Assembly (NCBI GenBank): GCA_013297725.1 | Contig: JAAFIB010000012.1 | Span: 1-50,662 of the forward strand | DNA length: 50,662 nt | Direction: 5' to 3' | Source of the DNA: Sphingomonadales bacterium | Lineage (GTDB): Bacteria; Pseudomonadota; Alphaproteobacteria; Sphingomonadales; Sphingomonadaceae | The notes under the pieces: generated by a model | What the model was told of the DNA's origin: nothing | The model's input: only the letters and a program-made list of their open reading frames with translations | Database searches by the model: none | Made by a program: the position numbers and the translations under genes | In this document: positions 7,995-17,457 of the stretch, in pieces | How positions within the stretch are numbered: position 1 is the first letter of the stretch | How the letters are laid out: every line of letters begins with the position of its first letter

Positions 7995-8612
7995 TTAACG
8001 GTCAACAATCCATTTTCTGAATGCCCACATAATGATGGGTGCACCGACCAACGGGATCATCGCCAAAATTGGCATCAAAAGTCCGAATGCAAGTGCGGCA
8101 ACGCCAATCACAACAGGCAACCACGATAGCCTTAGCAGCCGGGAAAATGTTTCGGGTGTTTCGCCTGCGACCCACAAAGCGTTTTGTTTGGCTGCATATG
8201 CAGACAGGTAGTGATTGGCCAAGCCGGCAAGGATCAACCAGCCAGCATAGACACCGATTGCCATGCGGAAATCAGGATATTCGCTAAGCAATGCTGTCGG
8301 AAAAGGGCCGAACGCGATCAGCATCAGGAACAGCAAGTTGCGACCGATAAAGCCCTCATCTGCTTTCGCCAGATGCCCGCAAAGCCGGTGGTGTCCAATC
8401 CAGAACCTGCCGATCACGAAGAAACTGACGATGAAACCGACATATTTTGGAAGCAGTTCCAGCAAAGCCTGCCCTAAAACACCATCGCTTCTGACAGTAA
8501 TATGGGGCACATGAATTTCGATGACGAGCAGAGTGATGGCAATCGCAAAAACGGCATCCGAAAAGAAAACGACACGCTCAAACTGCGCTGCGTCATTCGA
8601 TTTCCTGCTCAT
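7995..8612 (-). CDS. TMEM175-family (DUF1211) membrane protein
   Basis: This protein has 205 residues from the ATG at 8612, preceded by a G-rich ribosome-binding site; an ATG 15 bp upstream lacks one. The family mark is RVVFFSDAVFAIAITLLVIE near the N-terminus, containing the F-S-D signature of helix 1 in TMEM175 potassium channels. Five or six transmembrane segments follow. Bacterial members have one repeat of about six helices and assemble as tetramers with low potassium selectivity. The C-terminus is basic (MWAFRKWIVDR). It converges on the preceding plus-strand gene with a 27-bp gap. Confidence 0.85.
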   Translation of the reverse strand: MSRKSNDAAQFERVVFFSDAVFAIAITLLVIEIHVPHITVRSDGVLGQALLELLPKYVGFIVSFFVIGRFWIGHHRLCGHLAKADEGFIGRNLLFLMLIAFGPFPTALLSEYPDFRMAIGVYAGWLILAGLANHYLSAYAAKQNALWVAGETPETFSRLLRLSWLPVVIGVAALAFGLLMPILAMIPLVGAPIIMWAFRKWIVDR

Positions 8613-8678
8613 CGTTTGCCCCCGCATCGTCTATCAAACTATGCACTACATTCGCAAAGCTACATGAGCAATAGCGCG

Positions 8679-9464
8679 CTAGACCCGCTCCACGATAACC
8701 GATTGTGCGATCATATCGGCACGGCCAAATATCGTCATAAAACTAATGTCTGTCGCATCCCGCCCTACCGCGATCCGCACCAGATTCTCCTCTGGCACCA
8801 GCCGCGTTGCGTCAACCAGATGCCATTCGCCTTCAAGATAAACCTCGGCAACCGCGTGAAAATCTGGCGGATTGATATCAAGCGCATAGGCCGAAACCAT
8901 GCGTGCGGGAATGTCGGCCGCGCGCGCAAAGGTGATCAGCATGTGGGCAAAATCCCGGCAAACGCCGCGGCGCGAAATAAAGGTGTCGGTTGCCGTCCCG
9001 CCATTGCCCGGTCGCCCCGGCGCATATTCGACAAACTCGTGGATCCATGCCGCCATCTGAAGCACGCGATCACCAGCAGCTTTTGCATCAAAACGGGTGG
9101 CGACAAAATTGTCGTGGCGGTCAGATGGGCAATAACGGCTGGGCATAAGATATTGGACATAGGCCGGCGGCAGTTCGGACAAAGGCACGGTCCCCAACCC
9201 AGCAATCGCAGTCGGCGCACGGTTGATAGTTGCGGTTGCAGTATAACGGATATCAATCCGCCCCTGCGCATGCAGCCACGTCCGCCGCCCAAGCCCGTCC
9301 ATACCTTCAATGGTTTTCAACGGCGAACAATCCCCACCGACTTTCAACAAGTCGGTCAACAAAGTCTGATCCGCCATCCCCGGAATAGCCTCTACCGCCA
9401 GCAACACATCGGACGCACGCGGTAGGTGGTAGTTCAGGGTGGCGTTGATCTGGACAGTGGTCAT
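8679..9464 (-). CDS. Transglutaminase-like family protein
   Basis: This is a 261-residue cytoplasmic protein. The C-terminal half contains the transglutaminase-like cysteine-protease fold: SRRGVCRDFAHMLITFARAA (nucleophilic Cys), then NPPDFHAVAEVYLEG (His) and HLVDAT (Asp), in the right order and spacing for a Cys-His-Asp triad. The N-terminal half is the beta-rich domain usual in bacterial members (MTTVQINATLNYHLP). Bacterial relatives are often found with circularly permuted ATP-grasp and alpha-E proteins in peptide modification; those partners are not in this window. It diverges from the TonB-receptor gene. Confidence 0.88.
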   Translation of the reverse strand: MTTVQINATLNYHLPRASDVLLAVEAIPGMADQTLLTDLLKVGGDCSPLKTIEGMDGLGRRTWLHAQGRIDIRYTATATINRAPTAIAGLGTVPLSELPPAYVQYLMPSRYCPSDRHDNFVATRFDAKAAGDRVLQMAAWIHEFVEYAPGRPGNGGTATDTFISRRGVCRDFAHMLITFARAADIPARMVSAYALDINPPDFHAVAEVYLEGEWHLVDATRLVPEENLVRIAVGRDATDISFMTIFGRADMIAQSVIVERV

Positions 9465-9557
9465 GCTTTGCGCTCTCTGTCATTTGCTTGCCGCACGCAA
9501 GCGGTTCCAATGCGTTGAAACCATTTCTGTAACTATGCAGCGCCCGACCATCGCAAT

Positions 9558-9586
9558 TGTGACATTGTCGCCATAAATGTGACATT
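9558..9586. promoter_or_regulatory. Direct repeat TGTGACATT upstream of TonB receptor
   Basis: TGTGACATT is present at 9558-9566 and again, identical, at 9578-9586, 20 bp apart. It sits in the divergent intergenic region, about 85-110 bp before the receptor start. Same-face spacing suggests a tandem binding site for a regulator or an activator site near the promoter. The protein that would bind is unknown. Confidence 0.4.
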
Positions 9587-9668
9587 CCACCTTCACGCAA
9601 CTGGCACTATCGGTTCATAAAGCATCGCTAACGGATGCGCTCTTTCCAAATCAGATAGGGCCGCCAAC

Positions 9669-11942
9669 ATGCGCATATATCGATCCATTGTCCTCCTTTT
9701 GGCCTCAACCGCCAGCGTCCAGGCCTATGCCCAAGAGGCACCTGAGGACGGAGTAGATGTGGTGGATAACGAAACCATCATTGTGACCGCACAAAAGCGC
9801 GAAGAGCGGTCGGTGGACGTGCCCATCACCATTTCGGCTGTTTCGGGCAAGCGGCTCCGTGAGATCGGCGTCAATGATCTGGACGAATTGTCCAACTATA
9901 TCCCGGGGCTGAATATTCAGGAGCAGAGCGCGAACAATCCCGGGGTCGTCATTCGCGGGATTACTTCTGATTCAGGTTCGGCGCAGCAGGGTGCGCGCGT
10001 CACACTTTATTATAACGGCGTCGACATCTCGCGCTCTCGCGGTTCCTATCAGGATATTTATGATATGGAGCGGATCGAAGTCGTCAAAGGGCCACAAGCC
10101 ACGTTGTTTGGTACAGCCTCGGCAGTTGGCGCGATTAGCTTGATATCGGCACGACCGAAAGAGGGCTTTAGCGGCGAACTGACCGGAACATACGGCAATT
10201 TCAACCAATATTCGGCGACTGGCCATTTGAACGCAGGCTCGGATACATTTGCAGGCCGGTTAGCTTTTGCGTATAAAAAGCGTGATGGTTATGTGAACAA
10301 TGTCGCTATTGGACAAGACGATCTTTATGCGCAAGACCAGCTGGGCGTGCGCGGTTCGCTTCGGTTCAAACCCAATGATTCGATCAGCGCTGACCTGATC
10401 CTGACCTATGACCGTCAGCGCAATTCGGGCACGCCCTTCATCTCGCTGACCTATCCGACGACATCAGGCCCGCCAAACGCTTTTGGCGATGCGGCTCTGG
10501 GCGGCACTCCCAATTCGCTGCGCGATTTGGGGCTTAGCGAGCTTGGCCTGAAGCGTGATGTCTATGATGCCAATCTGACGCTCAGCTGGAACATTGCCGA
10601 TGACTGGGTTTTGACGCTGGTCAATGGCTATCGCAAATTCGATTCGCTCGAGGTGTTCGATGCCGACGGCACTGCGGCGGAATATCTGGAGTTTGCAGAG
10701 CTGGCCAAGGGTGATCAATTTAATCAGGAAACCCGTTTTGCTTATACCAGCGACAAATTCCGCGGCTCCTTCGGCTTCAACTTCTTCAAAGAAGACGGCG
10801 TACAGAACGTCCCCTTTTCTACCAATGAGCGTGTCTTTTTTGCCTGTCTGACGGCAACAGCTGCGACCCGCGCCCAATGTGTTGCCCCCAATGGAACCGT
10901 GCCGGCGGCAGCAGCGCCGCGTGTGAATTATACCTCTTTCTTTGAAAATCAGGGGAAGAACACCAGCTATTCGATGTTCGCCGACGGGACCTGGATTCCG
11001 ACCCCCAGTTTGGAGCTTACTGCCGGTATTCGCGTTCAGATTGAAAAACGCATATCCGGTTTCCGCGCTGGTGTGCCCCGTTCGGTGGTAACTGGTGGCG
11101 CATCAGTTGTTCCCGGGCAGGTGGATACAGCGGGGCAGACATTCCTGTCCGAAGATAGCTATGCGGACGTCCTACCGCGCTTCAACATCCTTTACCGATT
11201 CAACGACAACATCAACGCTTATGCAACGGTGTCGAAAGGCCGCCGCTCGGCAGTCGTCAATGTCGGCGCACGCGCGACGGCGACAGGGCCGGTTGCCAAC
11301 ATCTCGCCCGTGCTAGAGGAAGTTCTGTGGAACTATGAATTGGGCATCAAAGGCAGCGTCGGGGCCTTTTCCGGATCCATCGGCCTCTATTATCTGACCT
11401 ATGACAATTTTCAGGTCAGCATCCTACAGTCCAACGGAACCTCACTCACACAAAGCGCTGGCTCGGCCACCAACAAGGGAATTGAGGCAGAGCTTAGCAT
11501 TCGTCCGGTAAGCTGGCTGACGTTGTTTGCAAACGGTGCCTATATCGATGGCGGTATCGACAACCGCGCTGATATCGCCGCCAATTTCCGCGGTGCTAAA
11601 TTCCGTTTGCAGCCCGATTATCAGGGATCGGCCGGATTGATTATCGATGCACCTTTGGGCGGCGTGACCTTATTTGCAACGCCCAGCATCACGTATCGTT
11701 CAAAGCTGTTCTTTGAGATCCCCAACCTAGATGCGCGCAGTCAGGGGCCAATGACGTTGGTCAATCTGGTCGCGGGAGTTCGCTTTGGCGGTGATCGTTT
11801 TGAAGTCTCTGGCTTTGCCCGCAATGTGTTCAACAAGGATTATCTGCTCGATGCCGGCAACACCGGCGGCGCATTTGGTATCCCGACCTTTATTCCAGGT
11901 GAGCCGCGCTTTTATGGTGTAAAGCTGAGTGCGAAATTCTAA
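9669..11942 (+). CDS. TonB-dependent outer-membrane receptor
   Basis: This 757-residue outer-membrane receptor for active uptake has a signal peptide of about 21 residues ending AYAQ. The TonB box region ETIIVTAQKREERSVDVPIT follows. The plug domain contains VVIRGI and the MERIEVVKGPQATLFG motif, and a 22-strand barrel ends in Phe (VKLSAKF). The sequence is of the sphingomonad type whose members take up diverse substrates; nothing here names the ligand. It stands alone between a divergent gene and a perfect-palindrome terminator, without transporter or enzyme neighbours to hint at substrate. Confidence 0.95.
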   Translation: MRIYRSIVLLLASTASVQAYAQEAPEDGVDVVDNETIIVTAQKREERSVDVPITISAVSGKRLREIGVNDLDELSNYIPGLNIQEQSANNPGVVIRGITSDSGSAQQGARVTLYYNGVDISRSRGSYQDIYDMERIEVVKGPQATLFGTASAVGAISLISARPKEGFSGELTGTYGNFNQYSATGHLNAGSDTFAGRLAFAYKKRDGYVNNVAIGQDDLYAQDQLGVRGSLRFKPNDSISADLILTYDRQRNSGTPFISLTYPTTSGPPNAFGDAALGGTPNSLRDLGLSELGLKRDVYDANLTLSWNIADDWVLTLVNGYRKFDSLEVFDADGTAAEYLEFAELAKGDQFNQETRFAYTSDKFRGSFGFNFFKEDGVQNVPFSTNERVFFACLTATAATRAQCVAPNGTVPAAAAPRVNYTSFFENQGKNTSYSMFADGTWIPTPSLELTAGIRVQIEKRISGFRAGVPRSVVTGGASVVPGQVDTAGQTFLSEDSYADVLPRFNILYRFNDNINAYATVSKGRRSAVVNVGARATATGPVANISPVLEEVLWNYELGIKGSVGAFSGSIGLYYLTYDNFQVSILQSNGTSLTQSAGSATNKGIEAELSIRPVSWLTLFANGAYIDGGIDNRADIAANFRGAKFRLQPDYQGSAGLIIDAPLGGVTLFATPSITYRSKLFFEIPNLDARSQGPMTLVNLVAGVRFGGDRFEVSGFARNVFNKDYLLDAGNTGGAFGIPTFIPGEPRFYGVKLSAKF

Positions 11943-11963
11943 TTTGCAGTATGCACCTTTGAT

Positions 11964-12003
11964 ATAGAAAAAGGGCTCCGAAATTTCGGAGCCCTTTTTC
12001 TAT
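11964..12003. terminator. Perfect 20-bp-arm bidirectional terminator
   Basis: Bases 11964-11983 and 11984-12003 are exact reverse complements: ATAGAAAAAGGGCTCCGAAA followed by its complement. The GC core GGGCTCCG is bounded by A5 and T5. It terminates the TonB-receptor gene on the plus strand and etfA on the minus strand. Confidence 0.93.
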
Positions 12004-12018
12004 TCTCGATCAGGTTGC

Positions 12019-12948
12019 TTAAAGCTTCCCGGTCAATTCCGGCACCACATTAAACAAGTCTCCGACCAACCCGATATCGGCCACCTGAAAAATCGGGGCG
12101 TCTTCGTCTTTGTTGATCGCGATGATGGTTTTGCTGTCCTTCATACCCGCGAGATGCTGGATCGCGCCGGAGATACCGACGGCGATATAGATTTCCGGGG
12201 CGACGATCTTGCCGGTTTGGCCGACCTGATAGTCGTTGGGGACATAGCCTGCGTCAACTGCGGCACGCGATGCACCGACGGCGGCACCAAGCTTATCCGC
12301 AAGCGGGAAGATGGTGGATTCAAACGTTGGACCATCTTTCAGCGCGCGACCACCAGAGACGATGATCTTTGCCGCGGTCAATTCTGGACGTTCAAGCTTG
12401 GCGATTTCGCTGCCGACAAAGCTGGAGAGGCCAGCATCGCCATTGCCCGAAACAGCCTCGACCGCAGCCGAGCCGCCAGCGGCATCCGCCTTTGCAAAGG
12501 CAGTGCCGCGAACAGTGATCACCTTTTTCGCATCGGTCGACTGCACAGTGGCAATTGCGTTGCCCGCATAGATTGGCCGCGTGAAGGTATCGGCGGCCTC
12601 GACGCTAAGGATGTCCGAGATTTGCATCACGTCCAACAATGCCGCAACGCGCGGCGCGATGTTTTTGCCATGCGCAGTCGCCGGGAACAGCACAGCGTCA
12701 TAGCCCGCCATCAAACCCGACACCAAAGGTGCAACGTTTTCGGCAAGCTGGTTGGCAAATGCAGCATCGTTGGCGACCAGCACTTTGCCAACGCCCGCGA
12801 CACTTGCAGCAGCCTGAGCCGCCGCATCGCAGGCATTGCCAGCAACCAGGACATGGACATCGCCCAATTGCGCCGCTGCAGTGACAACAGCCAGTGTTGC
12901 GTCCTTTAACGACGCATTATCATGTTCGGCATAAACGAGAACGGCCAT
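12019..12948 (-). CDS. etfA: Electron transfer flavoprotein subunit alpha
   Basis: This 309-residue FAD-carrying alpha subunit of electron transfer flavoprotein takes electrons from acyl-CoA and related dehydrogenases to ETF-ubiquinone oxidoreductase. The N-terminus [20 protein letters not shown] is typical. The C-terminal FAD-binding region contains [12 protein letters not shown], then [20 protein letters not shown] (the GQTG-type FAD signature) and [20 protein letters not shown]. The start overlaps the etfB stop by one base (TAATG), so the subunits are co-translated. Terminator directly downstream. Confidence 0.97.
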   Translation of the reverse strand: MAVLVYAEHDNASLKDATLAVVTAAAQLGDVHVLVAGNACDAAAQAAASVAGVGKVLVANDAAFANQLAENVAPLVSGLMAGYDAVLFPATAHGKNIAPRVAALLDVMQISDILSVEAADTFTRPIYAGNAIATVQSTDAKKVITVRGTAFAKADAAGGSAAVEAVSGNGDAGLSSFVGSEIAKLERPELTAAKIIVSGGRALKDGPTFESTIFPLADKLGAAVGASRAAVDAGYVPNDYQVGQTGKIVAPEIYIAVGISGAIQHLAGMKDSKTIIAINKDEDAPIFQVADIGLVGDLFNVVPELTGKL

Positions 12949-13691
12949 TATGCGACCCCCATTTCTTTAAGTTTGGCGACCAAGGTATCAACATCAGGAA
13001 CTTTAATCCCGGCGCTGCGCACTGGTGGCTCGTTGACTTTCAATGTCTTCAAACGCGGCGACACATCCACACCATAATCGGCGGGGGTTTTCTGCACGAG
13101 TGGCTTTGACTTGGCCTTCATGATGTTGGGCAGCGAAGCATAACGCGGCTCGTTCAAACGAAGGTCAGTGGTCACAATCGCAGGCGTCTTGAGCGAAACC
13201 GTCTCTGATCCGCCATCTACTTCGCGGGTCACAGACACGCTGTCGCCGGATACTTCGACCGCACTGGCGAACGTGCCTTGCGGACGACCGCTGAGCGCAG
13301 CGAGCATTTGACCGGTTTGATTGCTATCGTCGTCGATCGCTTGCTTGCCGAGGATAACAAGGCCTGGAGCCTCTTCTTCCATGATTTTAGCAAGCAGCTT
13401 GGCAACGCCCAAAGGTTCAACGTCTTCGGCCACGACAAGGATCGCGCGATCCGCACCCATTGCAAGGGCAGTACGCAATGTTTCCTGCGCCTTTTCAGGA
13501 CCAACAGAAACAGCGATCACTTCGGTCGCAACGCCCTTTTCACGCAAACGCAGCGCTTCTTCGACCGCGATTTCGTCAAACGGGTTCATCGACATTTTCA
13601 CATTGTTCAGATCAACGCCGCTGCCATCAGGCTTTACCCGCGGCTTTACGTTATAATCGATCACCCGCTTTACGGGGACGAGGATTTTCAT
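12948..13691 (-). CDS. etfB: Electron transfer flavoprotein subunit beta
   Basis: This is the 247-residue beta subunit of ETF, the AMP-binding partner of EtfA. It begins [20 protein letters not shown] and has [17 protein letters not shown] and a C-terminal segment containing KAKSKPL, all family features. Length is standard. It is the first gene of the etfBA operon, and a MerR-type operator/promoter lies 64-95 bp upstream, suggesting control linked to acyl-CoA or branched-chain amino-acid breakdown. Confidence 0.97.
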   Translation of the reverse strand: MKILVPVKRVIDYNVKPRVKPDGSGVDLNNVKMSMNPFDEIAVEEALRLREKGVATEVIAVSVGPEKAQETLRTALAMGADRAILVVAEDVEPLGVAKLLAKIMEEEAPGLVILGKQAIDDDSNQTGQMLAALSGRPQGTFASAVEVSGDSVSVTREVDGGSETVSLKTPAIVTTDLRLNEPRYASLPNIMKAKSKPLVQKTPADYGVDVSPRLKTLKVNEPPVRSAGIKVPDVDTLVAKLKEMGVA

Positions 13692-13754
13692 GGGACTATT
13701 CCTTCTCCAATCGAACCAACGACTCGGCAGTATAGCTAAGTCTAAAATCTGGAT

Positions 13755-13786
13755 GCCCTATGCTTGACGTTTACGTGAACGTCAAG
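13755..13786 (-). promoter_or_regulatory. MerR-type (LiuR-like) operator and promoter of etfBA
   Basis: CTTGACGTT (13763-13771) and AACGTCAAG (13778-13786) form a perfect inverted repeat around TACGTG. Read on the minus strand, TTGACG (13785-13780) fits a -35. A TAGGGC (13760-13755) lies where a -10 would be after a 19-bp spacer. An operator inside a 19-bp spacer is the classic MerR-family arrangement. From memory the sequence resembles the LiuR motif (ACGTTTACGT-like palindrome) that controls leucine/isovalerate and ETF genes in proteobacteria. The binding protein is not in this window. Confidence 0.6.
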
Positions 13787-13882
13787 TGGACATAGCTATT
13801 AAAGCAAGCTTGGGCCATGGGCCATACTGCCTATATTTCGTCGTACAATAGATGCATATCGTAGTCAGCCTAGACGAAACCC

Positions 13883-14962
13883 TCAGAAACAGGTCCAAGA
13901 ATAATCGACCAATCGCAGGCCATCCTTGCTGCCGCCGGGACGCAGATATAAATAGCGTTCACAATTGGCCGTGCGGGCAACGCTTTTGGTTTCCGTTGTT
14001 TCACCAACTTTGCCGCACCCTCCGCCTTGGCATTTTATGATATCAACGGTTGCCTCGACCTGATCGTAAACCGTATCCTGATAATAATAGGTCAAAACTC
14101 TGGTTGACCCTTGCCAACCTGCGTTCAAAGGCGCGCCCCAAGCGGTGTTGATTTGCGCTTCATCCCAACCCGGCATCGAATAAAATAGGGTGTGGAACTT
14201 TTTGTCCTTTGACTGAAATGTCTTGCGAACAGAGGCCATGAATTCACTCTCTTTATCATAGCCTTCTAGGCGCTTTTGCGCGTCAGCTGTGGCCTCTGTA
14301 TTCTGCTGTTTGGCCCTGGCCATAATCGCATCAAATTCTGCATCAATCTGCTCCCGGCTTTTCTTCGTTGTGAATTCCGGCTTTTTCACATCTTTCCAAA
14401 TGATATCCCATGTTGTGTTAAGTGGGTCGGATGACTGATCCGCCCGCATCATCATGTTTTTGTCGGTCCTTGCTTTTGGGTCACACATGAATTTCAAGAT
14501 TTGGGAATATCGCAGATCATTGCCGGCGGGCAGCCATGGCGATGCAGGGCCATGTTCCACTCCGCGGTCAGTATCCCAGAAAAACAGGTCGCTTTCCTCG
14601 AACATGATTTCCTGTGTTTCGCATTTTGCGCGCACACGGCCTGCGGTTCTTGCGGCCCTCGTCTTGTCTTCTGAAATCAACACGCCATCAGCCTGAACAT
14701 AGGCAATTGGGAATTTTTTCATTTTTACATTTATGTCGGTATTCATAATCGCGGCATGATCAGTCACGTTTTCAACCGAGAGTGAATCGATGTAAATCAC
14801 TTCACGTTGTGGCGATGCCCCACCGGCATAAACAAACCACCAATCCCAAAGCACCTCTGCTTGGCCGGTTGATGAACCGATTAACATCTGTGAATGCGCG
14901 GGAGTTGATGCCGGGAGCATTGCGATGCAAAGCGCAAAAGCGAACAAAGCAAGTGGCTTCAT
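13883..14962 (-). CDS. Exported hypothetical protein
   Basis: This 359-residue protein has a clear signal peptide (MKPLALFAFALCIAMLPAST, cleavage near AHSQ) and a GGAAGG ribosome-binding site. The mature part has no membrane segment. A charged helical stretch lies around residues 195-245. The C-terminal part (INTAWGAPLNAGWQGSTRVL, then YYYQDTVYDQVEATVDIIKC) recalls the domain of SmpA/OmlA-type lipoproteins, where a Gly-Pro turn precedes a Tyr-rich strand. The similarity is distant. Conserved-looking cysteines end the protein. It lies 33 bp after the DUF4189 gene, so the two are likely co-transcribed. Confidence 0.75.
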   Translation of the reverse strand: MKPLALFAFALCIAMLPASTPAHSQMLIGSSTGQAEVLWDWWFVYAGGASPQREVIYIDSLSVENVTDHAAIMNTDINVKMKKFPIAYVQADGVLISEDKTRAARTAGRVRAKCETQEIMFEESDLFFWDTDRGVEHGPASPWLPAGNDLRYSQILKFMCDPKARTDKNMMMRADQSSDPLNTTWDIIWKDVKKPEFTTKKSREQIDAEFDAIMARAKQQNTEATADAQKRLEGYDKESEFMASVRKTFQSKDKKFHTLFYSMPGWDEAQINTAWGAPLNAGWQGSTRVLTYYYQDTVYDQVEATVDIIKCQGGGCGKVGETTETKSVARTANCERYLYLRPGGSKDGLRLVDYSWTCF

Positions 14963-14995
14963 GAGTAACCTTCCTTTTGCTTTAGCCTTAGTTCA

Positions 14996-15994
14996 CTAAA
15001 GCGTTTTCTCAAACGCACCCGACTGGCGCACATCGATAACGTGTTTCAGGGTACATTTTGGCTTTTTCGATTTGCAGATATTGCTGAAATACTCCCAGTT
15101 AAGCTTGGGCGTAATATTGTCAGCCGCTGGAAAATCGGCGTCGAACTGGATATTTTTCTGCTTGTCGGCCCACACGATCATCTGAGAATTACCCGCAACA
15201 ATAGCTGTTTTACAACTTTGTCCTGCAGCTCCTTGGGATTTTTGACACAGGGCGATCGCTGCGCTTTCGGCCTCTGTACGGGTTTTGTGACCACCACTGG
15301 TCCAGATTTTCTTACCTGATCCAGTCCACGCTATCGCGCCAAAACGGTTGAACAGCTCGGCATTATTTTCTGGAATTACATAATAGCCAACATCGTTAAT
15401 GGGCGCTCCAACTTCTGTCGCAATCGGGTGCGAATTAATTGTGTCTGCCTTTGCGCAGCGTATCAACTGCTCGCAATTTTTCAGTATCTTGGCCTTATCA
15501 ACGCTCCACTCACCACCGGTGGTTATCAGGCTGCCATCAGGCAGTTTGTAAACGTAAACTGTATTATTGGCACCAGAGACAGCTATTCGACAGCCACTGC
15601 CCATCATTTTGGTGCAATAGGCTAGGCTATCTTTTTGTGCCCCCTCAAGCGTGAAGCGACTAGCCGAAGCCCACACCTTTACGGCATCGGGGTGCACCAC
15701 CACAGAATAATAAGCATCGGTATATACTTTCGGGGTCGGCGGAGGAGGGGGAGGCCTTCGATATTCGTCTTGTTGTGGAGCTTGTTGCGACTGTTCTTCA
15801 TACACAGGCTCACACAGCAATACGCTGCCGACACCGTTTCCAGCAGGGGTTTGCCCAACCACTCTATAGCCCGGACTTGGTCCGCCATAAGGACAAGGAG
15901 CAACCTGCGCCCGCGCATCGTTTGACCAGATCAACACTGATGCAATCAAGGCCAGCATTACCGAGAGGCATTTTACTGAGAAACCCTGCCACAT
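14996..15994 (-). CDS. Exported protein with two DUF4189 domains
   Basis: This protein has 332 residues from the ATG at 15994, chosen because AAGGAG lies 6 nt before it; an ATG 24 bp further upstream would put that site inside the coding region. The signal peptide is about 29 residues (WQGFSVKCLSVMLALIASVL, ending ARAQ). A Pro-rich linker (RRPPPPPPTP, about 80-90) leads to two tandem DUF4189-like units. The first contains KVWASASRFTLEGAQKDSLA and a GCRIAV strand. The second contains AIAWTGSGKKIWTSGGHKTR and a Cys-x-x-Ala strand. Such domains occur in secreted proteins, and their role is unknown. It starts 43 bp after sucC. Confidence 0.82.
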   Translation of the reverse strand: MWQGFSVKCLSVMLALIASVLIWSNDARAQVAPCPYGGPSPGYRVVGQTPAGNGVGSVLLCEPVYEEQSQQAPQQDEYRRPPPPPPTPKVYTDAYYSVVVHPDAVKVWASASRFTLEGAQKDSLAYCTKMMGSGCRIAVSGANNTVYVYKLPDGSLITTGGEWSVDKAKILKNCEQLIRCAKADTINSHPIATEVGAPINDVGYYVIPENNAELFNRFGAIAWTGSGKKIWTSGGHKTRTEAESAAIALCQKSQGAAGQSCKTAIVAGNSQMIVWADKQKNIQFDADFPAADNITPKLNWEYFSNICKSKKPKCTLKHVIDVRQSGAFEKTL

Positions 15995-16037
15995 AAAATG
16001 CTCCTTGATTGCTATCACTGCGTATTATTGGCCGAAA

Positions 16038-17243
16038 TCAAGCCGCCCGCACCTGTGCCACGATCTTTGCGGCTGCATCGCCCAGGTCGTTGGCAGCAAC
16101 AATCGGCAGGCCGCTGTTGGCCAGGATATCCTTGCCCTGCTGCACATTGGTGCCTTCAAGCCGCACGACCAAGGGCACCGACAGGTTAACTTCCTTGGCT
16201 GCGGCAACGATACCCTCGGCGATGATGTCGCATTTCATGATGCCGCCAAAGATGTTGACGAGAATGCCCTTTACCGCCGGATCTTTCAGGATAATCTTGA
16301 ACGCTGCCGTCACCTTTTCTTTGTTGGCGCCGCCGCCTACGTCAAGGAAGTTGGCGGGGAATTCGCCGTTCAGTTTGATGATATCCATCGTCGCCATGGC
16401 AAGGCCTGCGCCATTGACCATGCAGCCGATATTGCCGTCCAGCTTGATATAGGCAAGGTCATATTCGGATGCTTCGACCTCAGCAGGATCTTCCTCGGTC
16501 AAGTCGCGTAAGCTCACCAAATCCTTGTGCCGGAACATCGCGTTGCCATCAAAGCTGACCTTGGCGTCAAGCACCAACAGCTCATCGCCCTCTGCGCCTT
16601 TGCACACGGCAAGCGGGTTGATTTCGATCTGTTCGGCATCAGTGCCAAGGAACGCGGCATACAGGCAGCTAAGCACCTTTGCGCATTGCTTTGCCAAATC
16701 GCCAGTCAGGCCCAGTGCTTTTGAAACGCTGCGGCCATGATGCGGCATCAGGCCGGTGGCTGGATCAATAGTGATTGTATGGATTTTTTCGGGCGTGTCG
16801 TGCGCGACATCCTCAATGTTCATGCCGCCCTCGGTCGATGCGACAACCGCGATCCGGCTGGTCGCGCGATCGACGAGCAGAGCCAGATAAAACTCTTGTT
16901 TAATGTCTGCGCCATCGGTGATGTAGAGCCGGTTGACCTGTTTGCCTTCCGCACCTGTCTGGATCGTCACCAGCGTATTGCCAAGCATTTCCTTGGCATG
17001 GGCCTCAACCTCATCCAGATTAAACGCCAAACGAACGCCGCCCTTGGCATCGGGGCCAAGCTCTTTAAACTTGCCCTTGCCGCGACCACCCGCATGAATT
17101 TGCGATTTCACGACATATAGCGGCCCGGGAAGTTGCTTTGCCGCAGCAACAGCTTCTTCGACCGATAAAGCGGCAATGCCCTTTGGCACAGCAACGCCAA
17201 ATTTCGCGAGCAGTTCTTTCGCCTGATATTCATGGATATTCAT
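16038..17243 (-). CDS. sucC: Succinate--CoA ligase (ADP-forming) subunit beta
   Basis: This 401-residue beta subunit of the TCA-cycle enzyme converts succinyl-CoA to succinate with ATP formation. The ATP-grasp domain starts [20 protein letters not shown] and includes [17 protein letters not shown]. The C-terminal ligase domain has [20 protein letters not shown], the following GGGANKEKV, and [10 protein letters not shown]. Length is normal. The partner sucD, usually the next gene in most bacteria, is absent; two exported proteins follow instead. In sphingomonads, as I recall, sucD is near the 2-oxoglutarate dehydrogenase genes and sucC near etfBA, which fits. Confidence 0.97.
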   Translation of the reverse strand: MNIHEYQAKELLAKFGVAVPKGIAALSVEEAVAAAKQLPGPLYVVKSQIHAGGRGKGKFKELGPDAKGGVRLAFNLDEVEAHAKEMLGNTLVTIQTGAEGKQVNRLYITDGADIKQEFYLALLVDRATSRIAVVASTEGGMNIEDVAHDTPEKIHTITIDPATGLMPHHGRSVSKALGLTGDLAKQCAKVLSCLYAAFLGTDAEQIEINPLAVCKGAEGDELLVLDAKVSFDGNAMFRHKDLVSLRDLTEEDPAEVEASEYDLAYIKLDGNIGCMVNGAGLAMATMDIIKLNGEFPANFLDVGGGANKEKVTAAFKIILKDPAVKGILVNIFGGIMKCDIIAEGIVAAAKEVNLSVPLVVRLEGTNVQQGKDILANSGLPIVAANDLGDAAAKIVAQVRAA

Positions 17244-17344
17244 GGGAGGATGCGTCCTTGTGATGCCAGATTTGCTAGCGGCTTAAGCACAGCTTTCGCG
17301 CAATGGAAAGGCTTGAATTGATGCGCTAGGCCGCTTGATAGTCG

Positions 17345-17417
17345 GTAAAAAAGGCGGGAAGGAAAGAAGGCGAGAAACCAATTGCGCAACCCCTTCTTTC
17401 CTTCCCGCCTTTTTTAC
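17345..17417. terminator. Perfect 26-bp inverted repeat, terminator-like
   Basis: The arm 17345-17370 is all purine except one T and one C. Its exact reverse complement is 17392-17417, with a 21-nt loop. The stem has a GC core (GGCGGG) and T6/A6 outer ends, so it can terminate in either direction. It lies downstream of the minus-strand HAD gene and upstream of sucC, so it most likely ends the HAD transcript. The length and purine bias are unusual for an ordinary terminator. Confidence 0.8.
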
Positions 17418-17457
17418 AAATTGCACCAACCGCCATTCCGCAGATCATAGGTCTGCA

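Noticed and set aside
8502-9425. A 307-codon plus-strand reading frame
   Set aside because: It lies opposite the TMEM175-like and transglutaminase-like genes, both with complete motifs; its own translation has no family resemblance.
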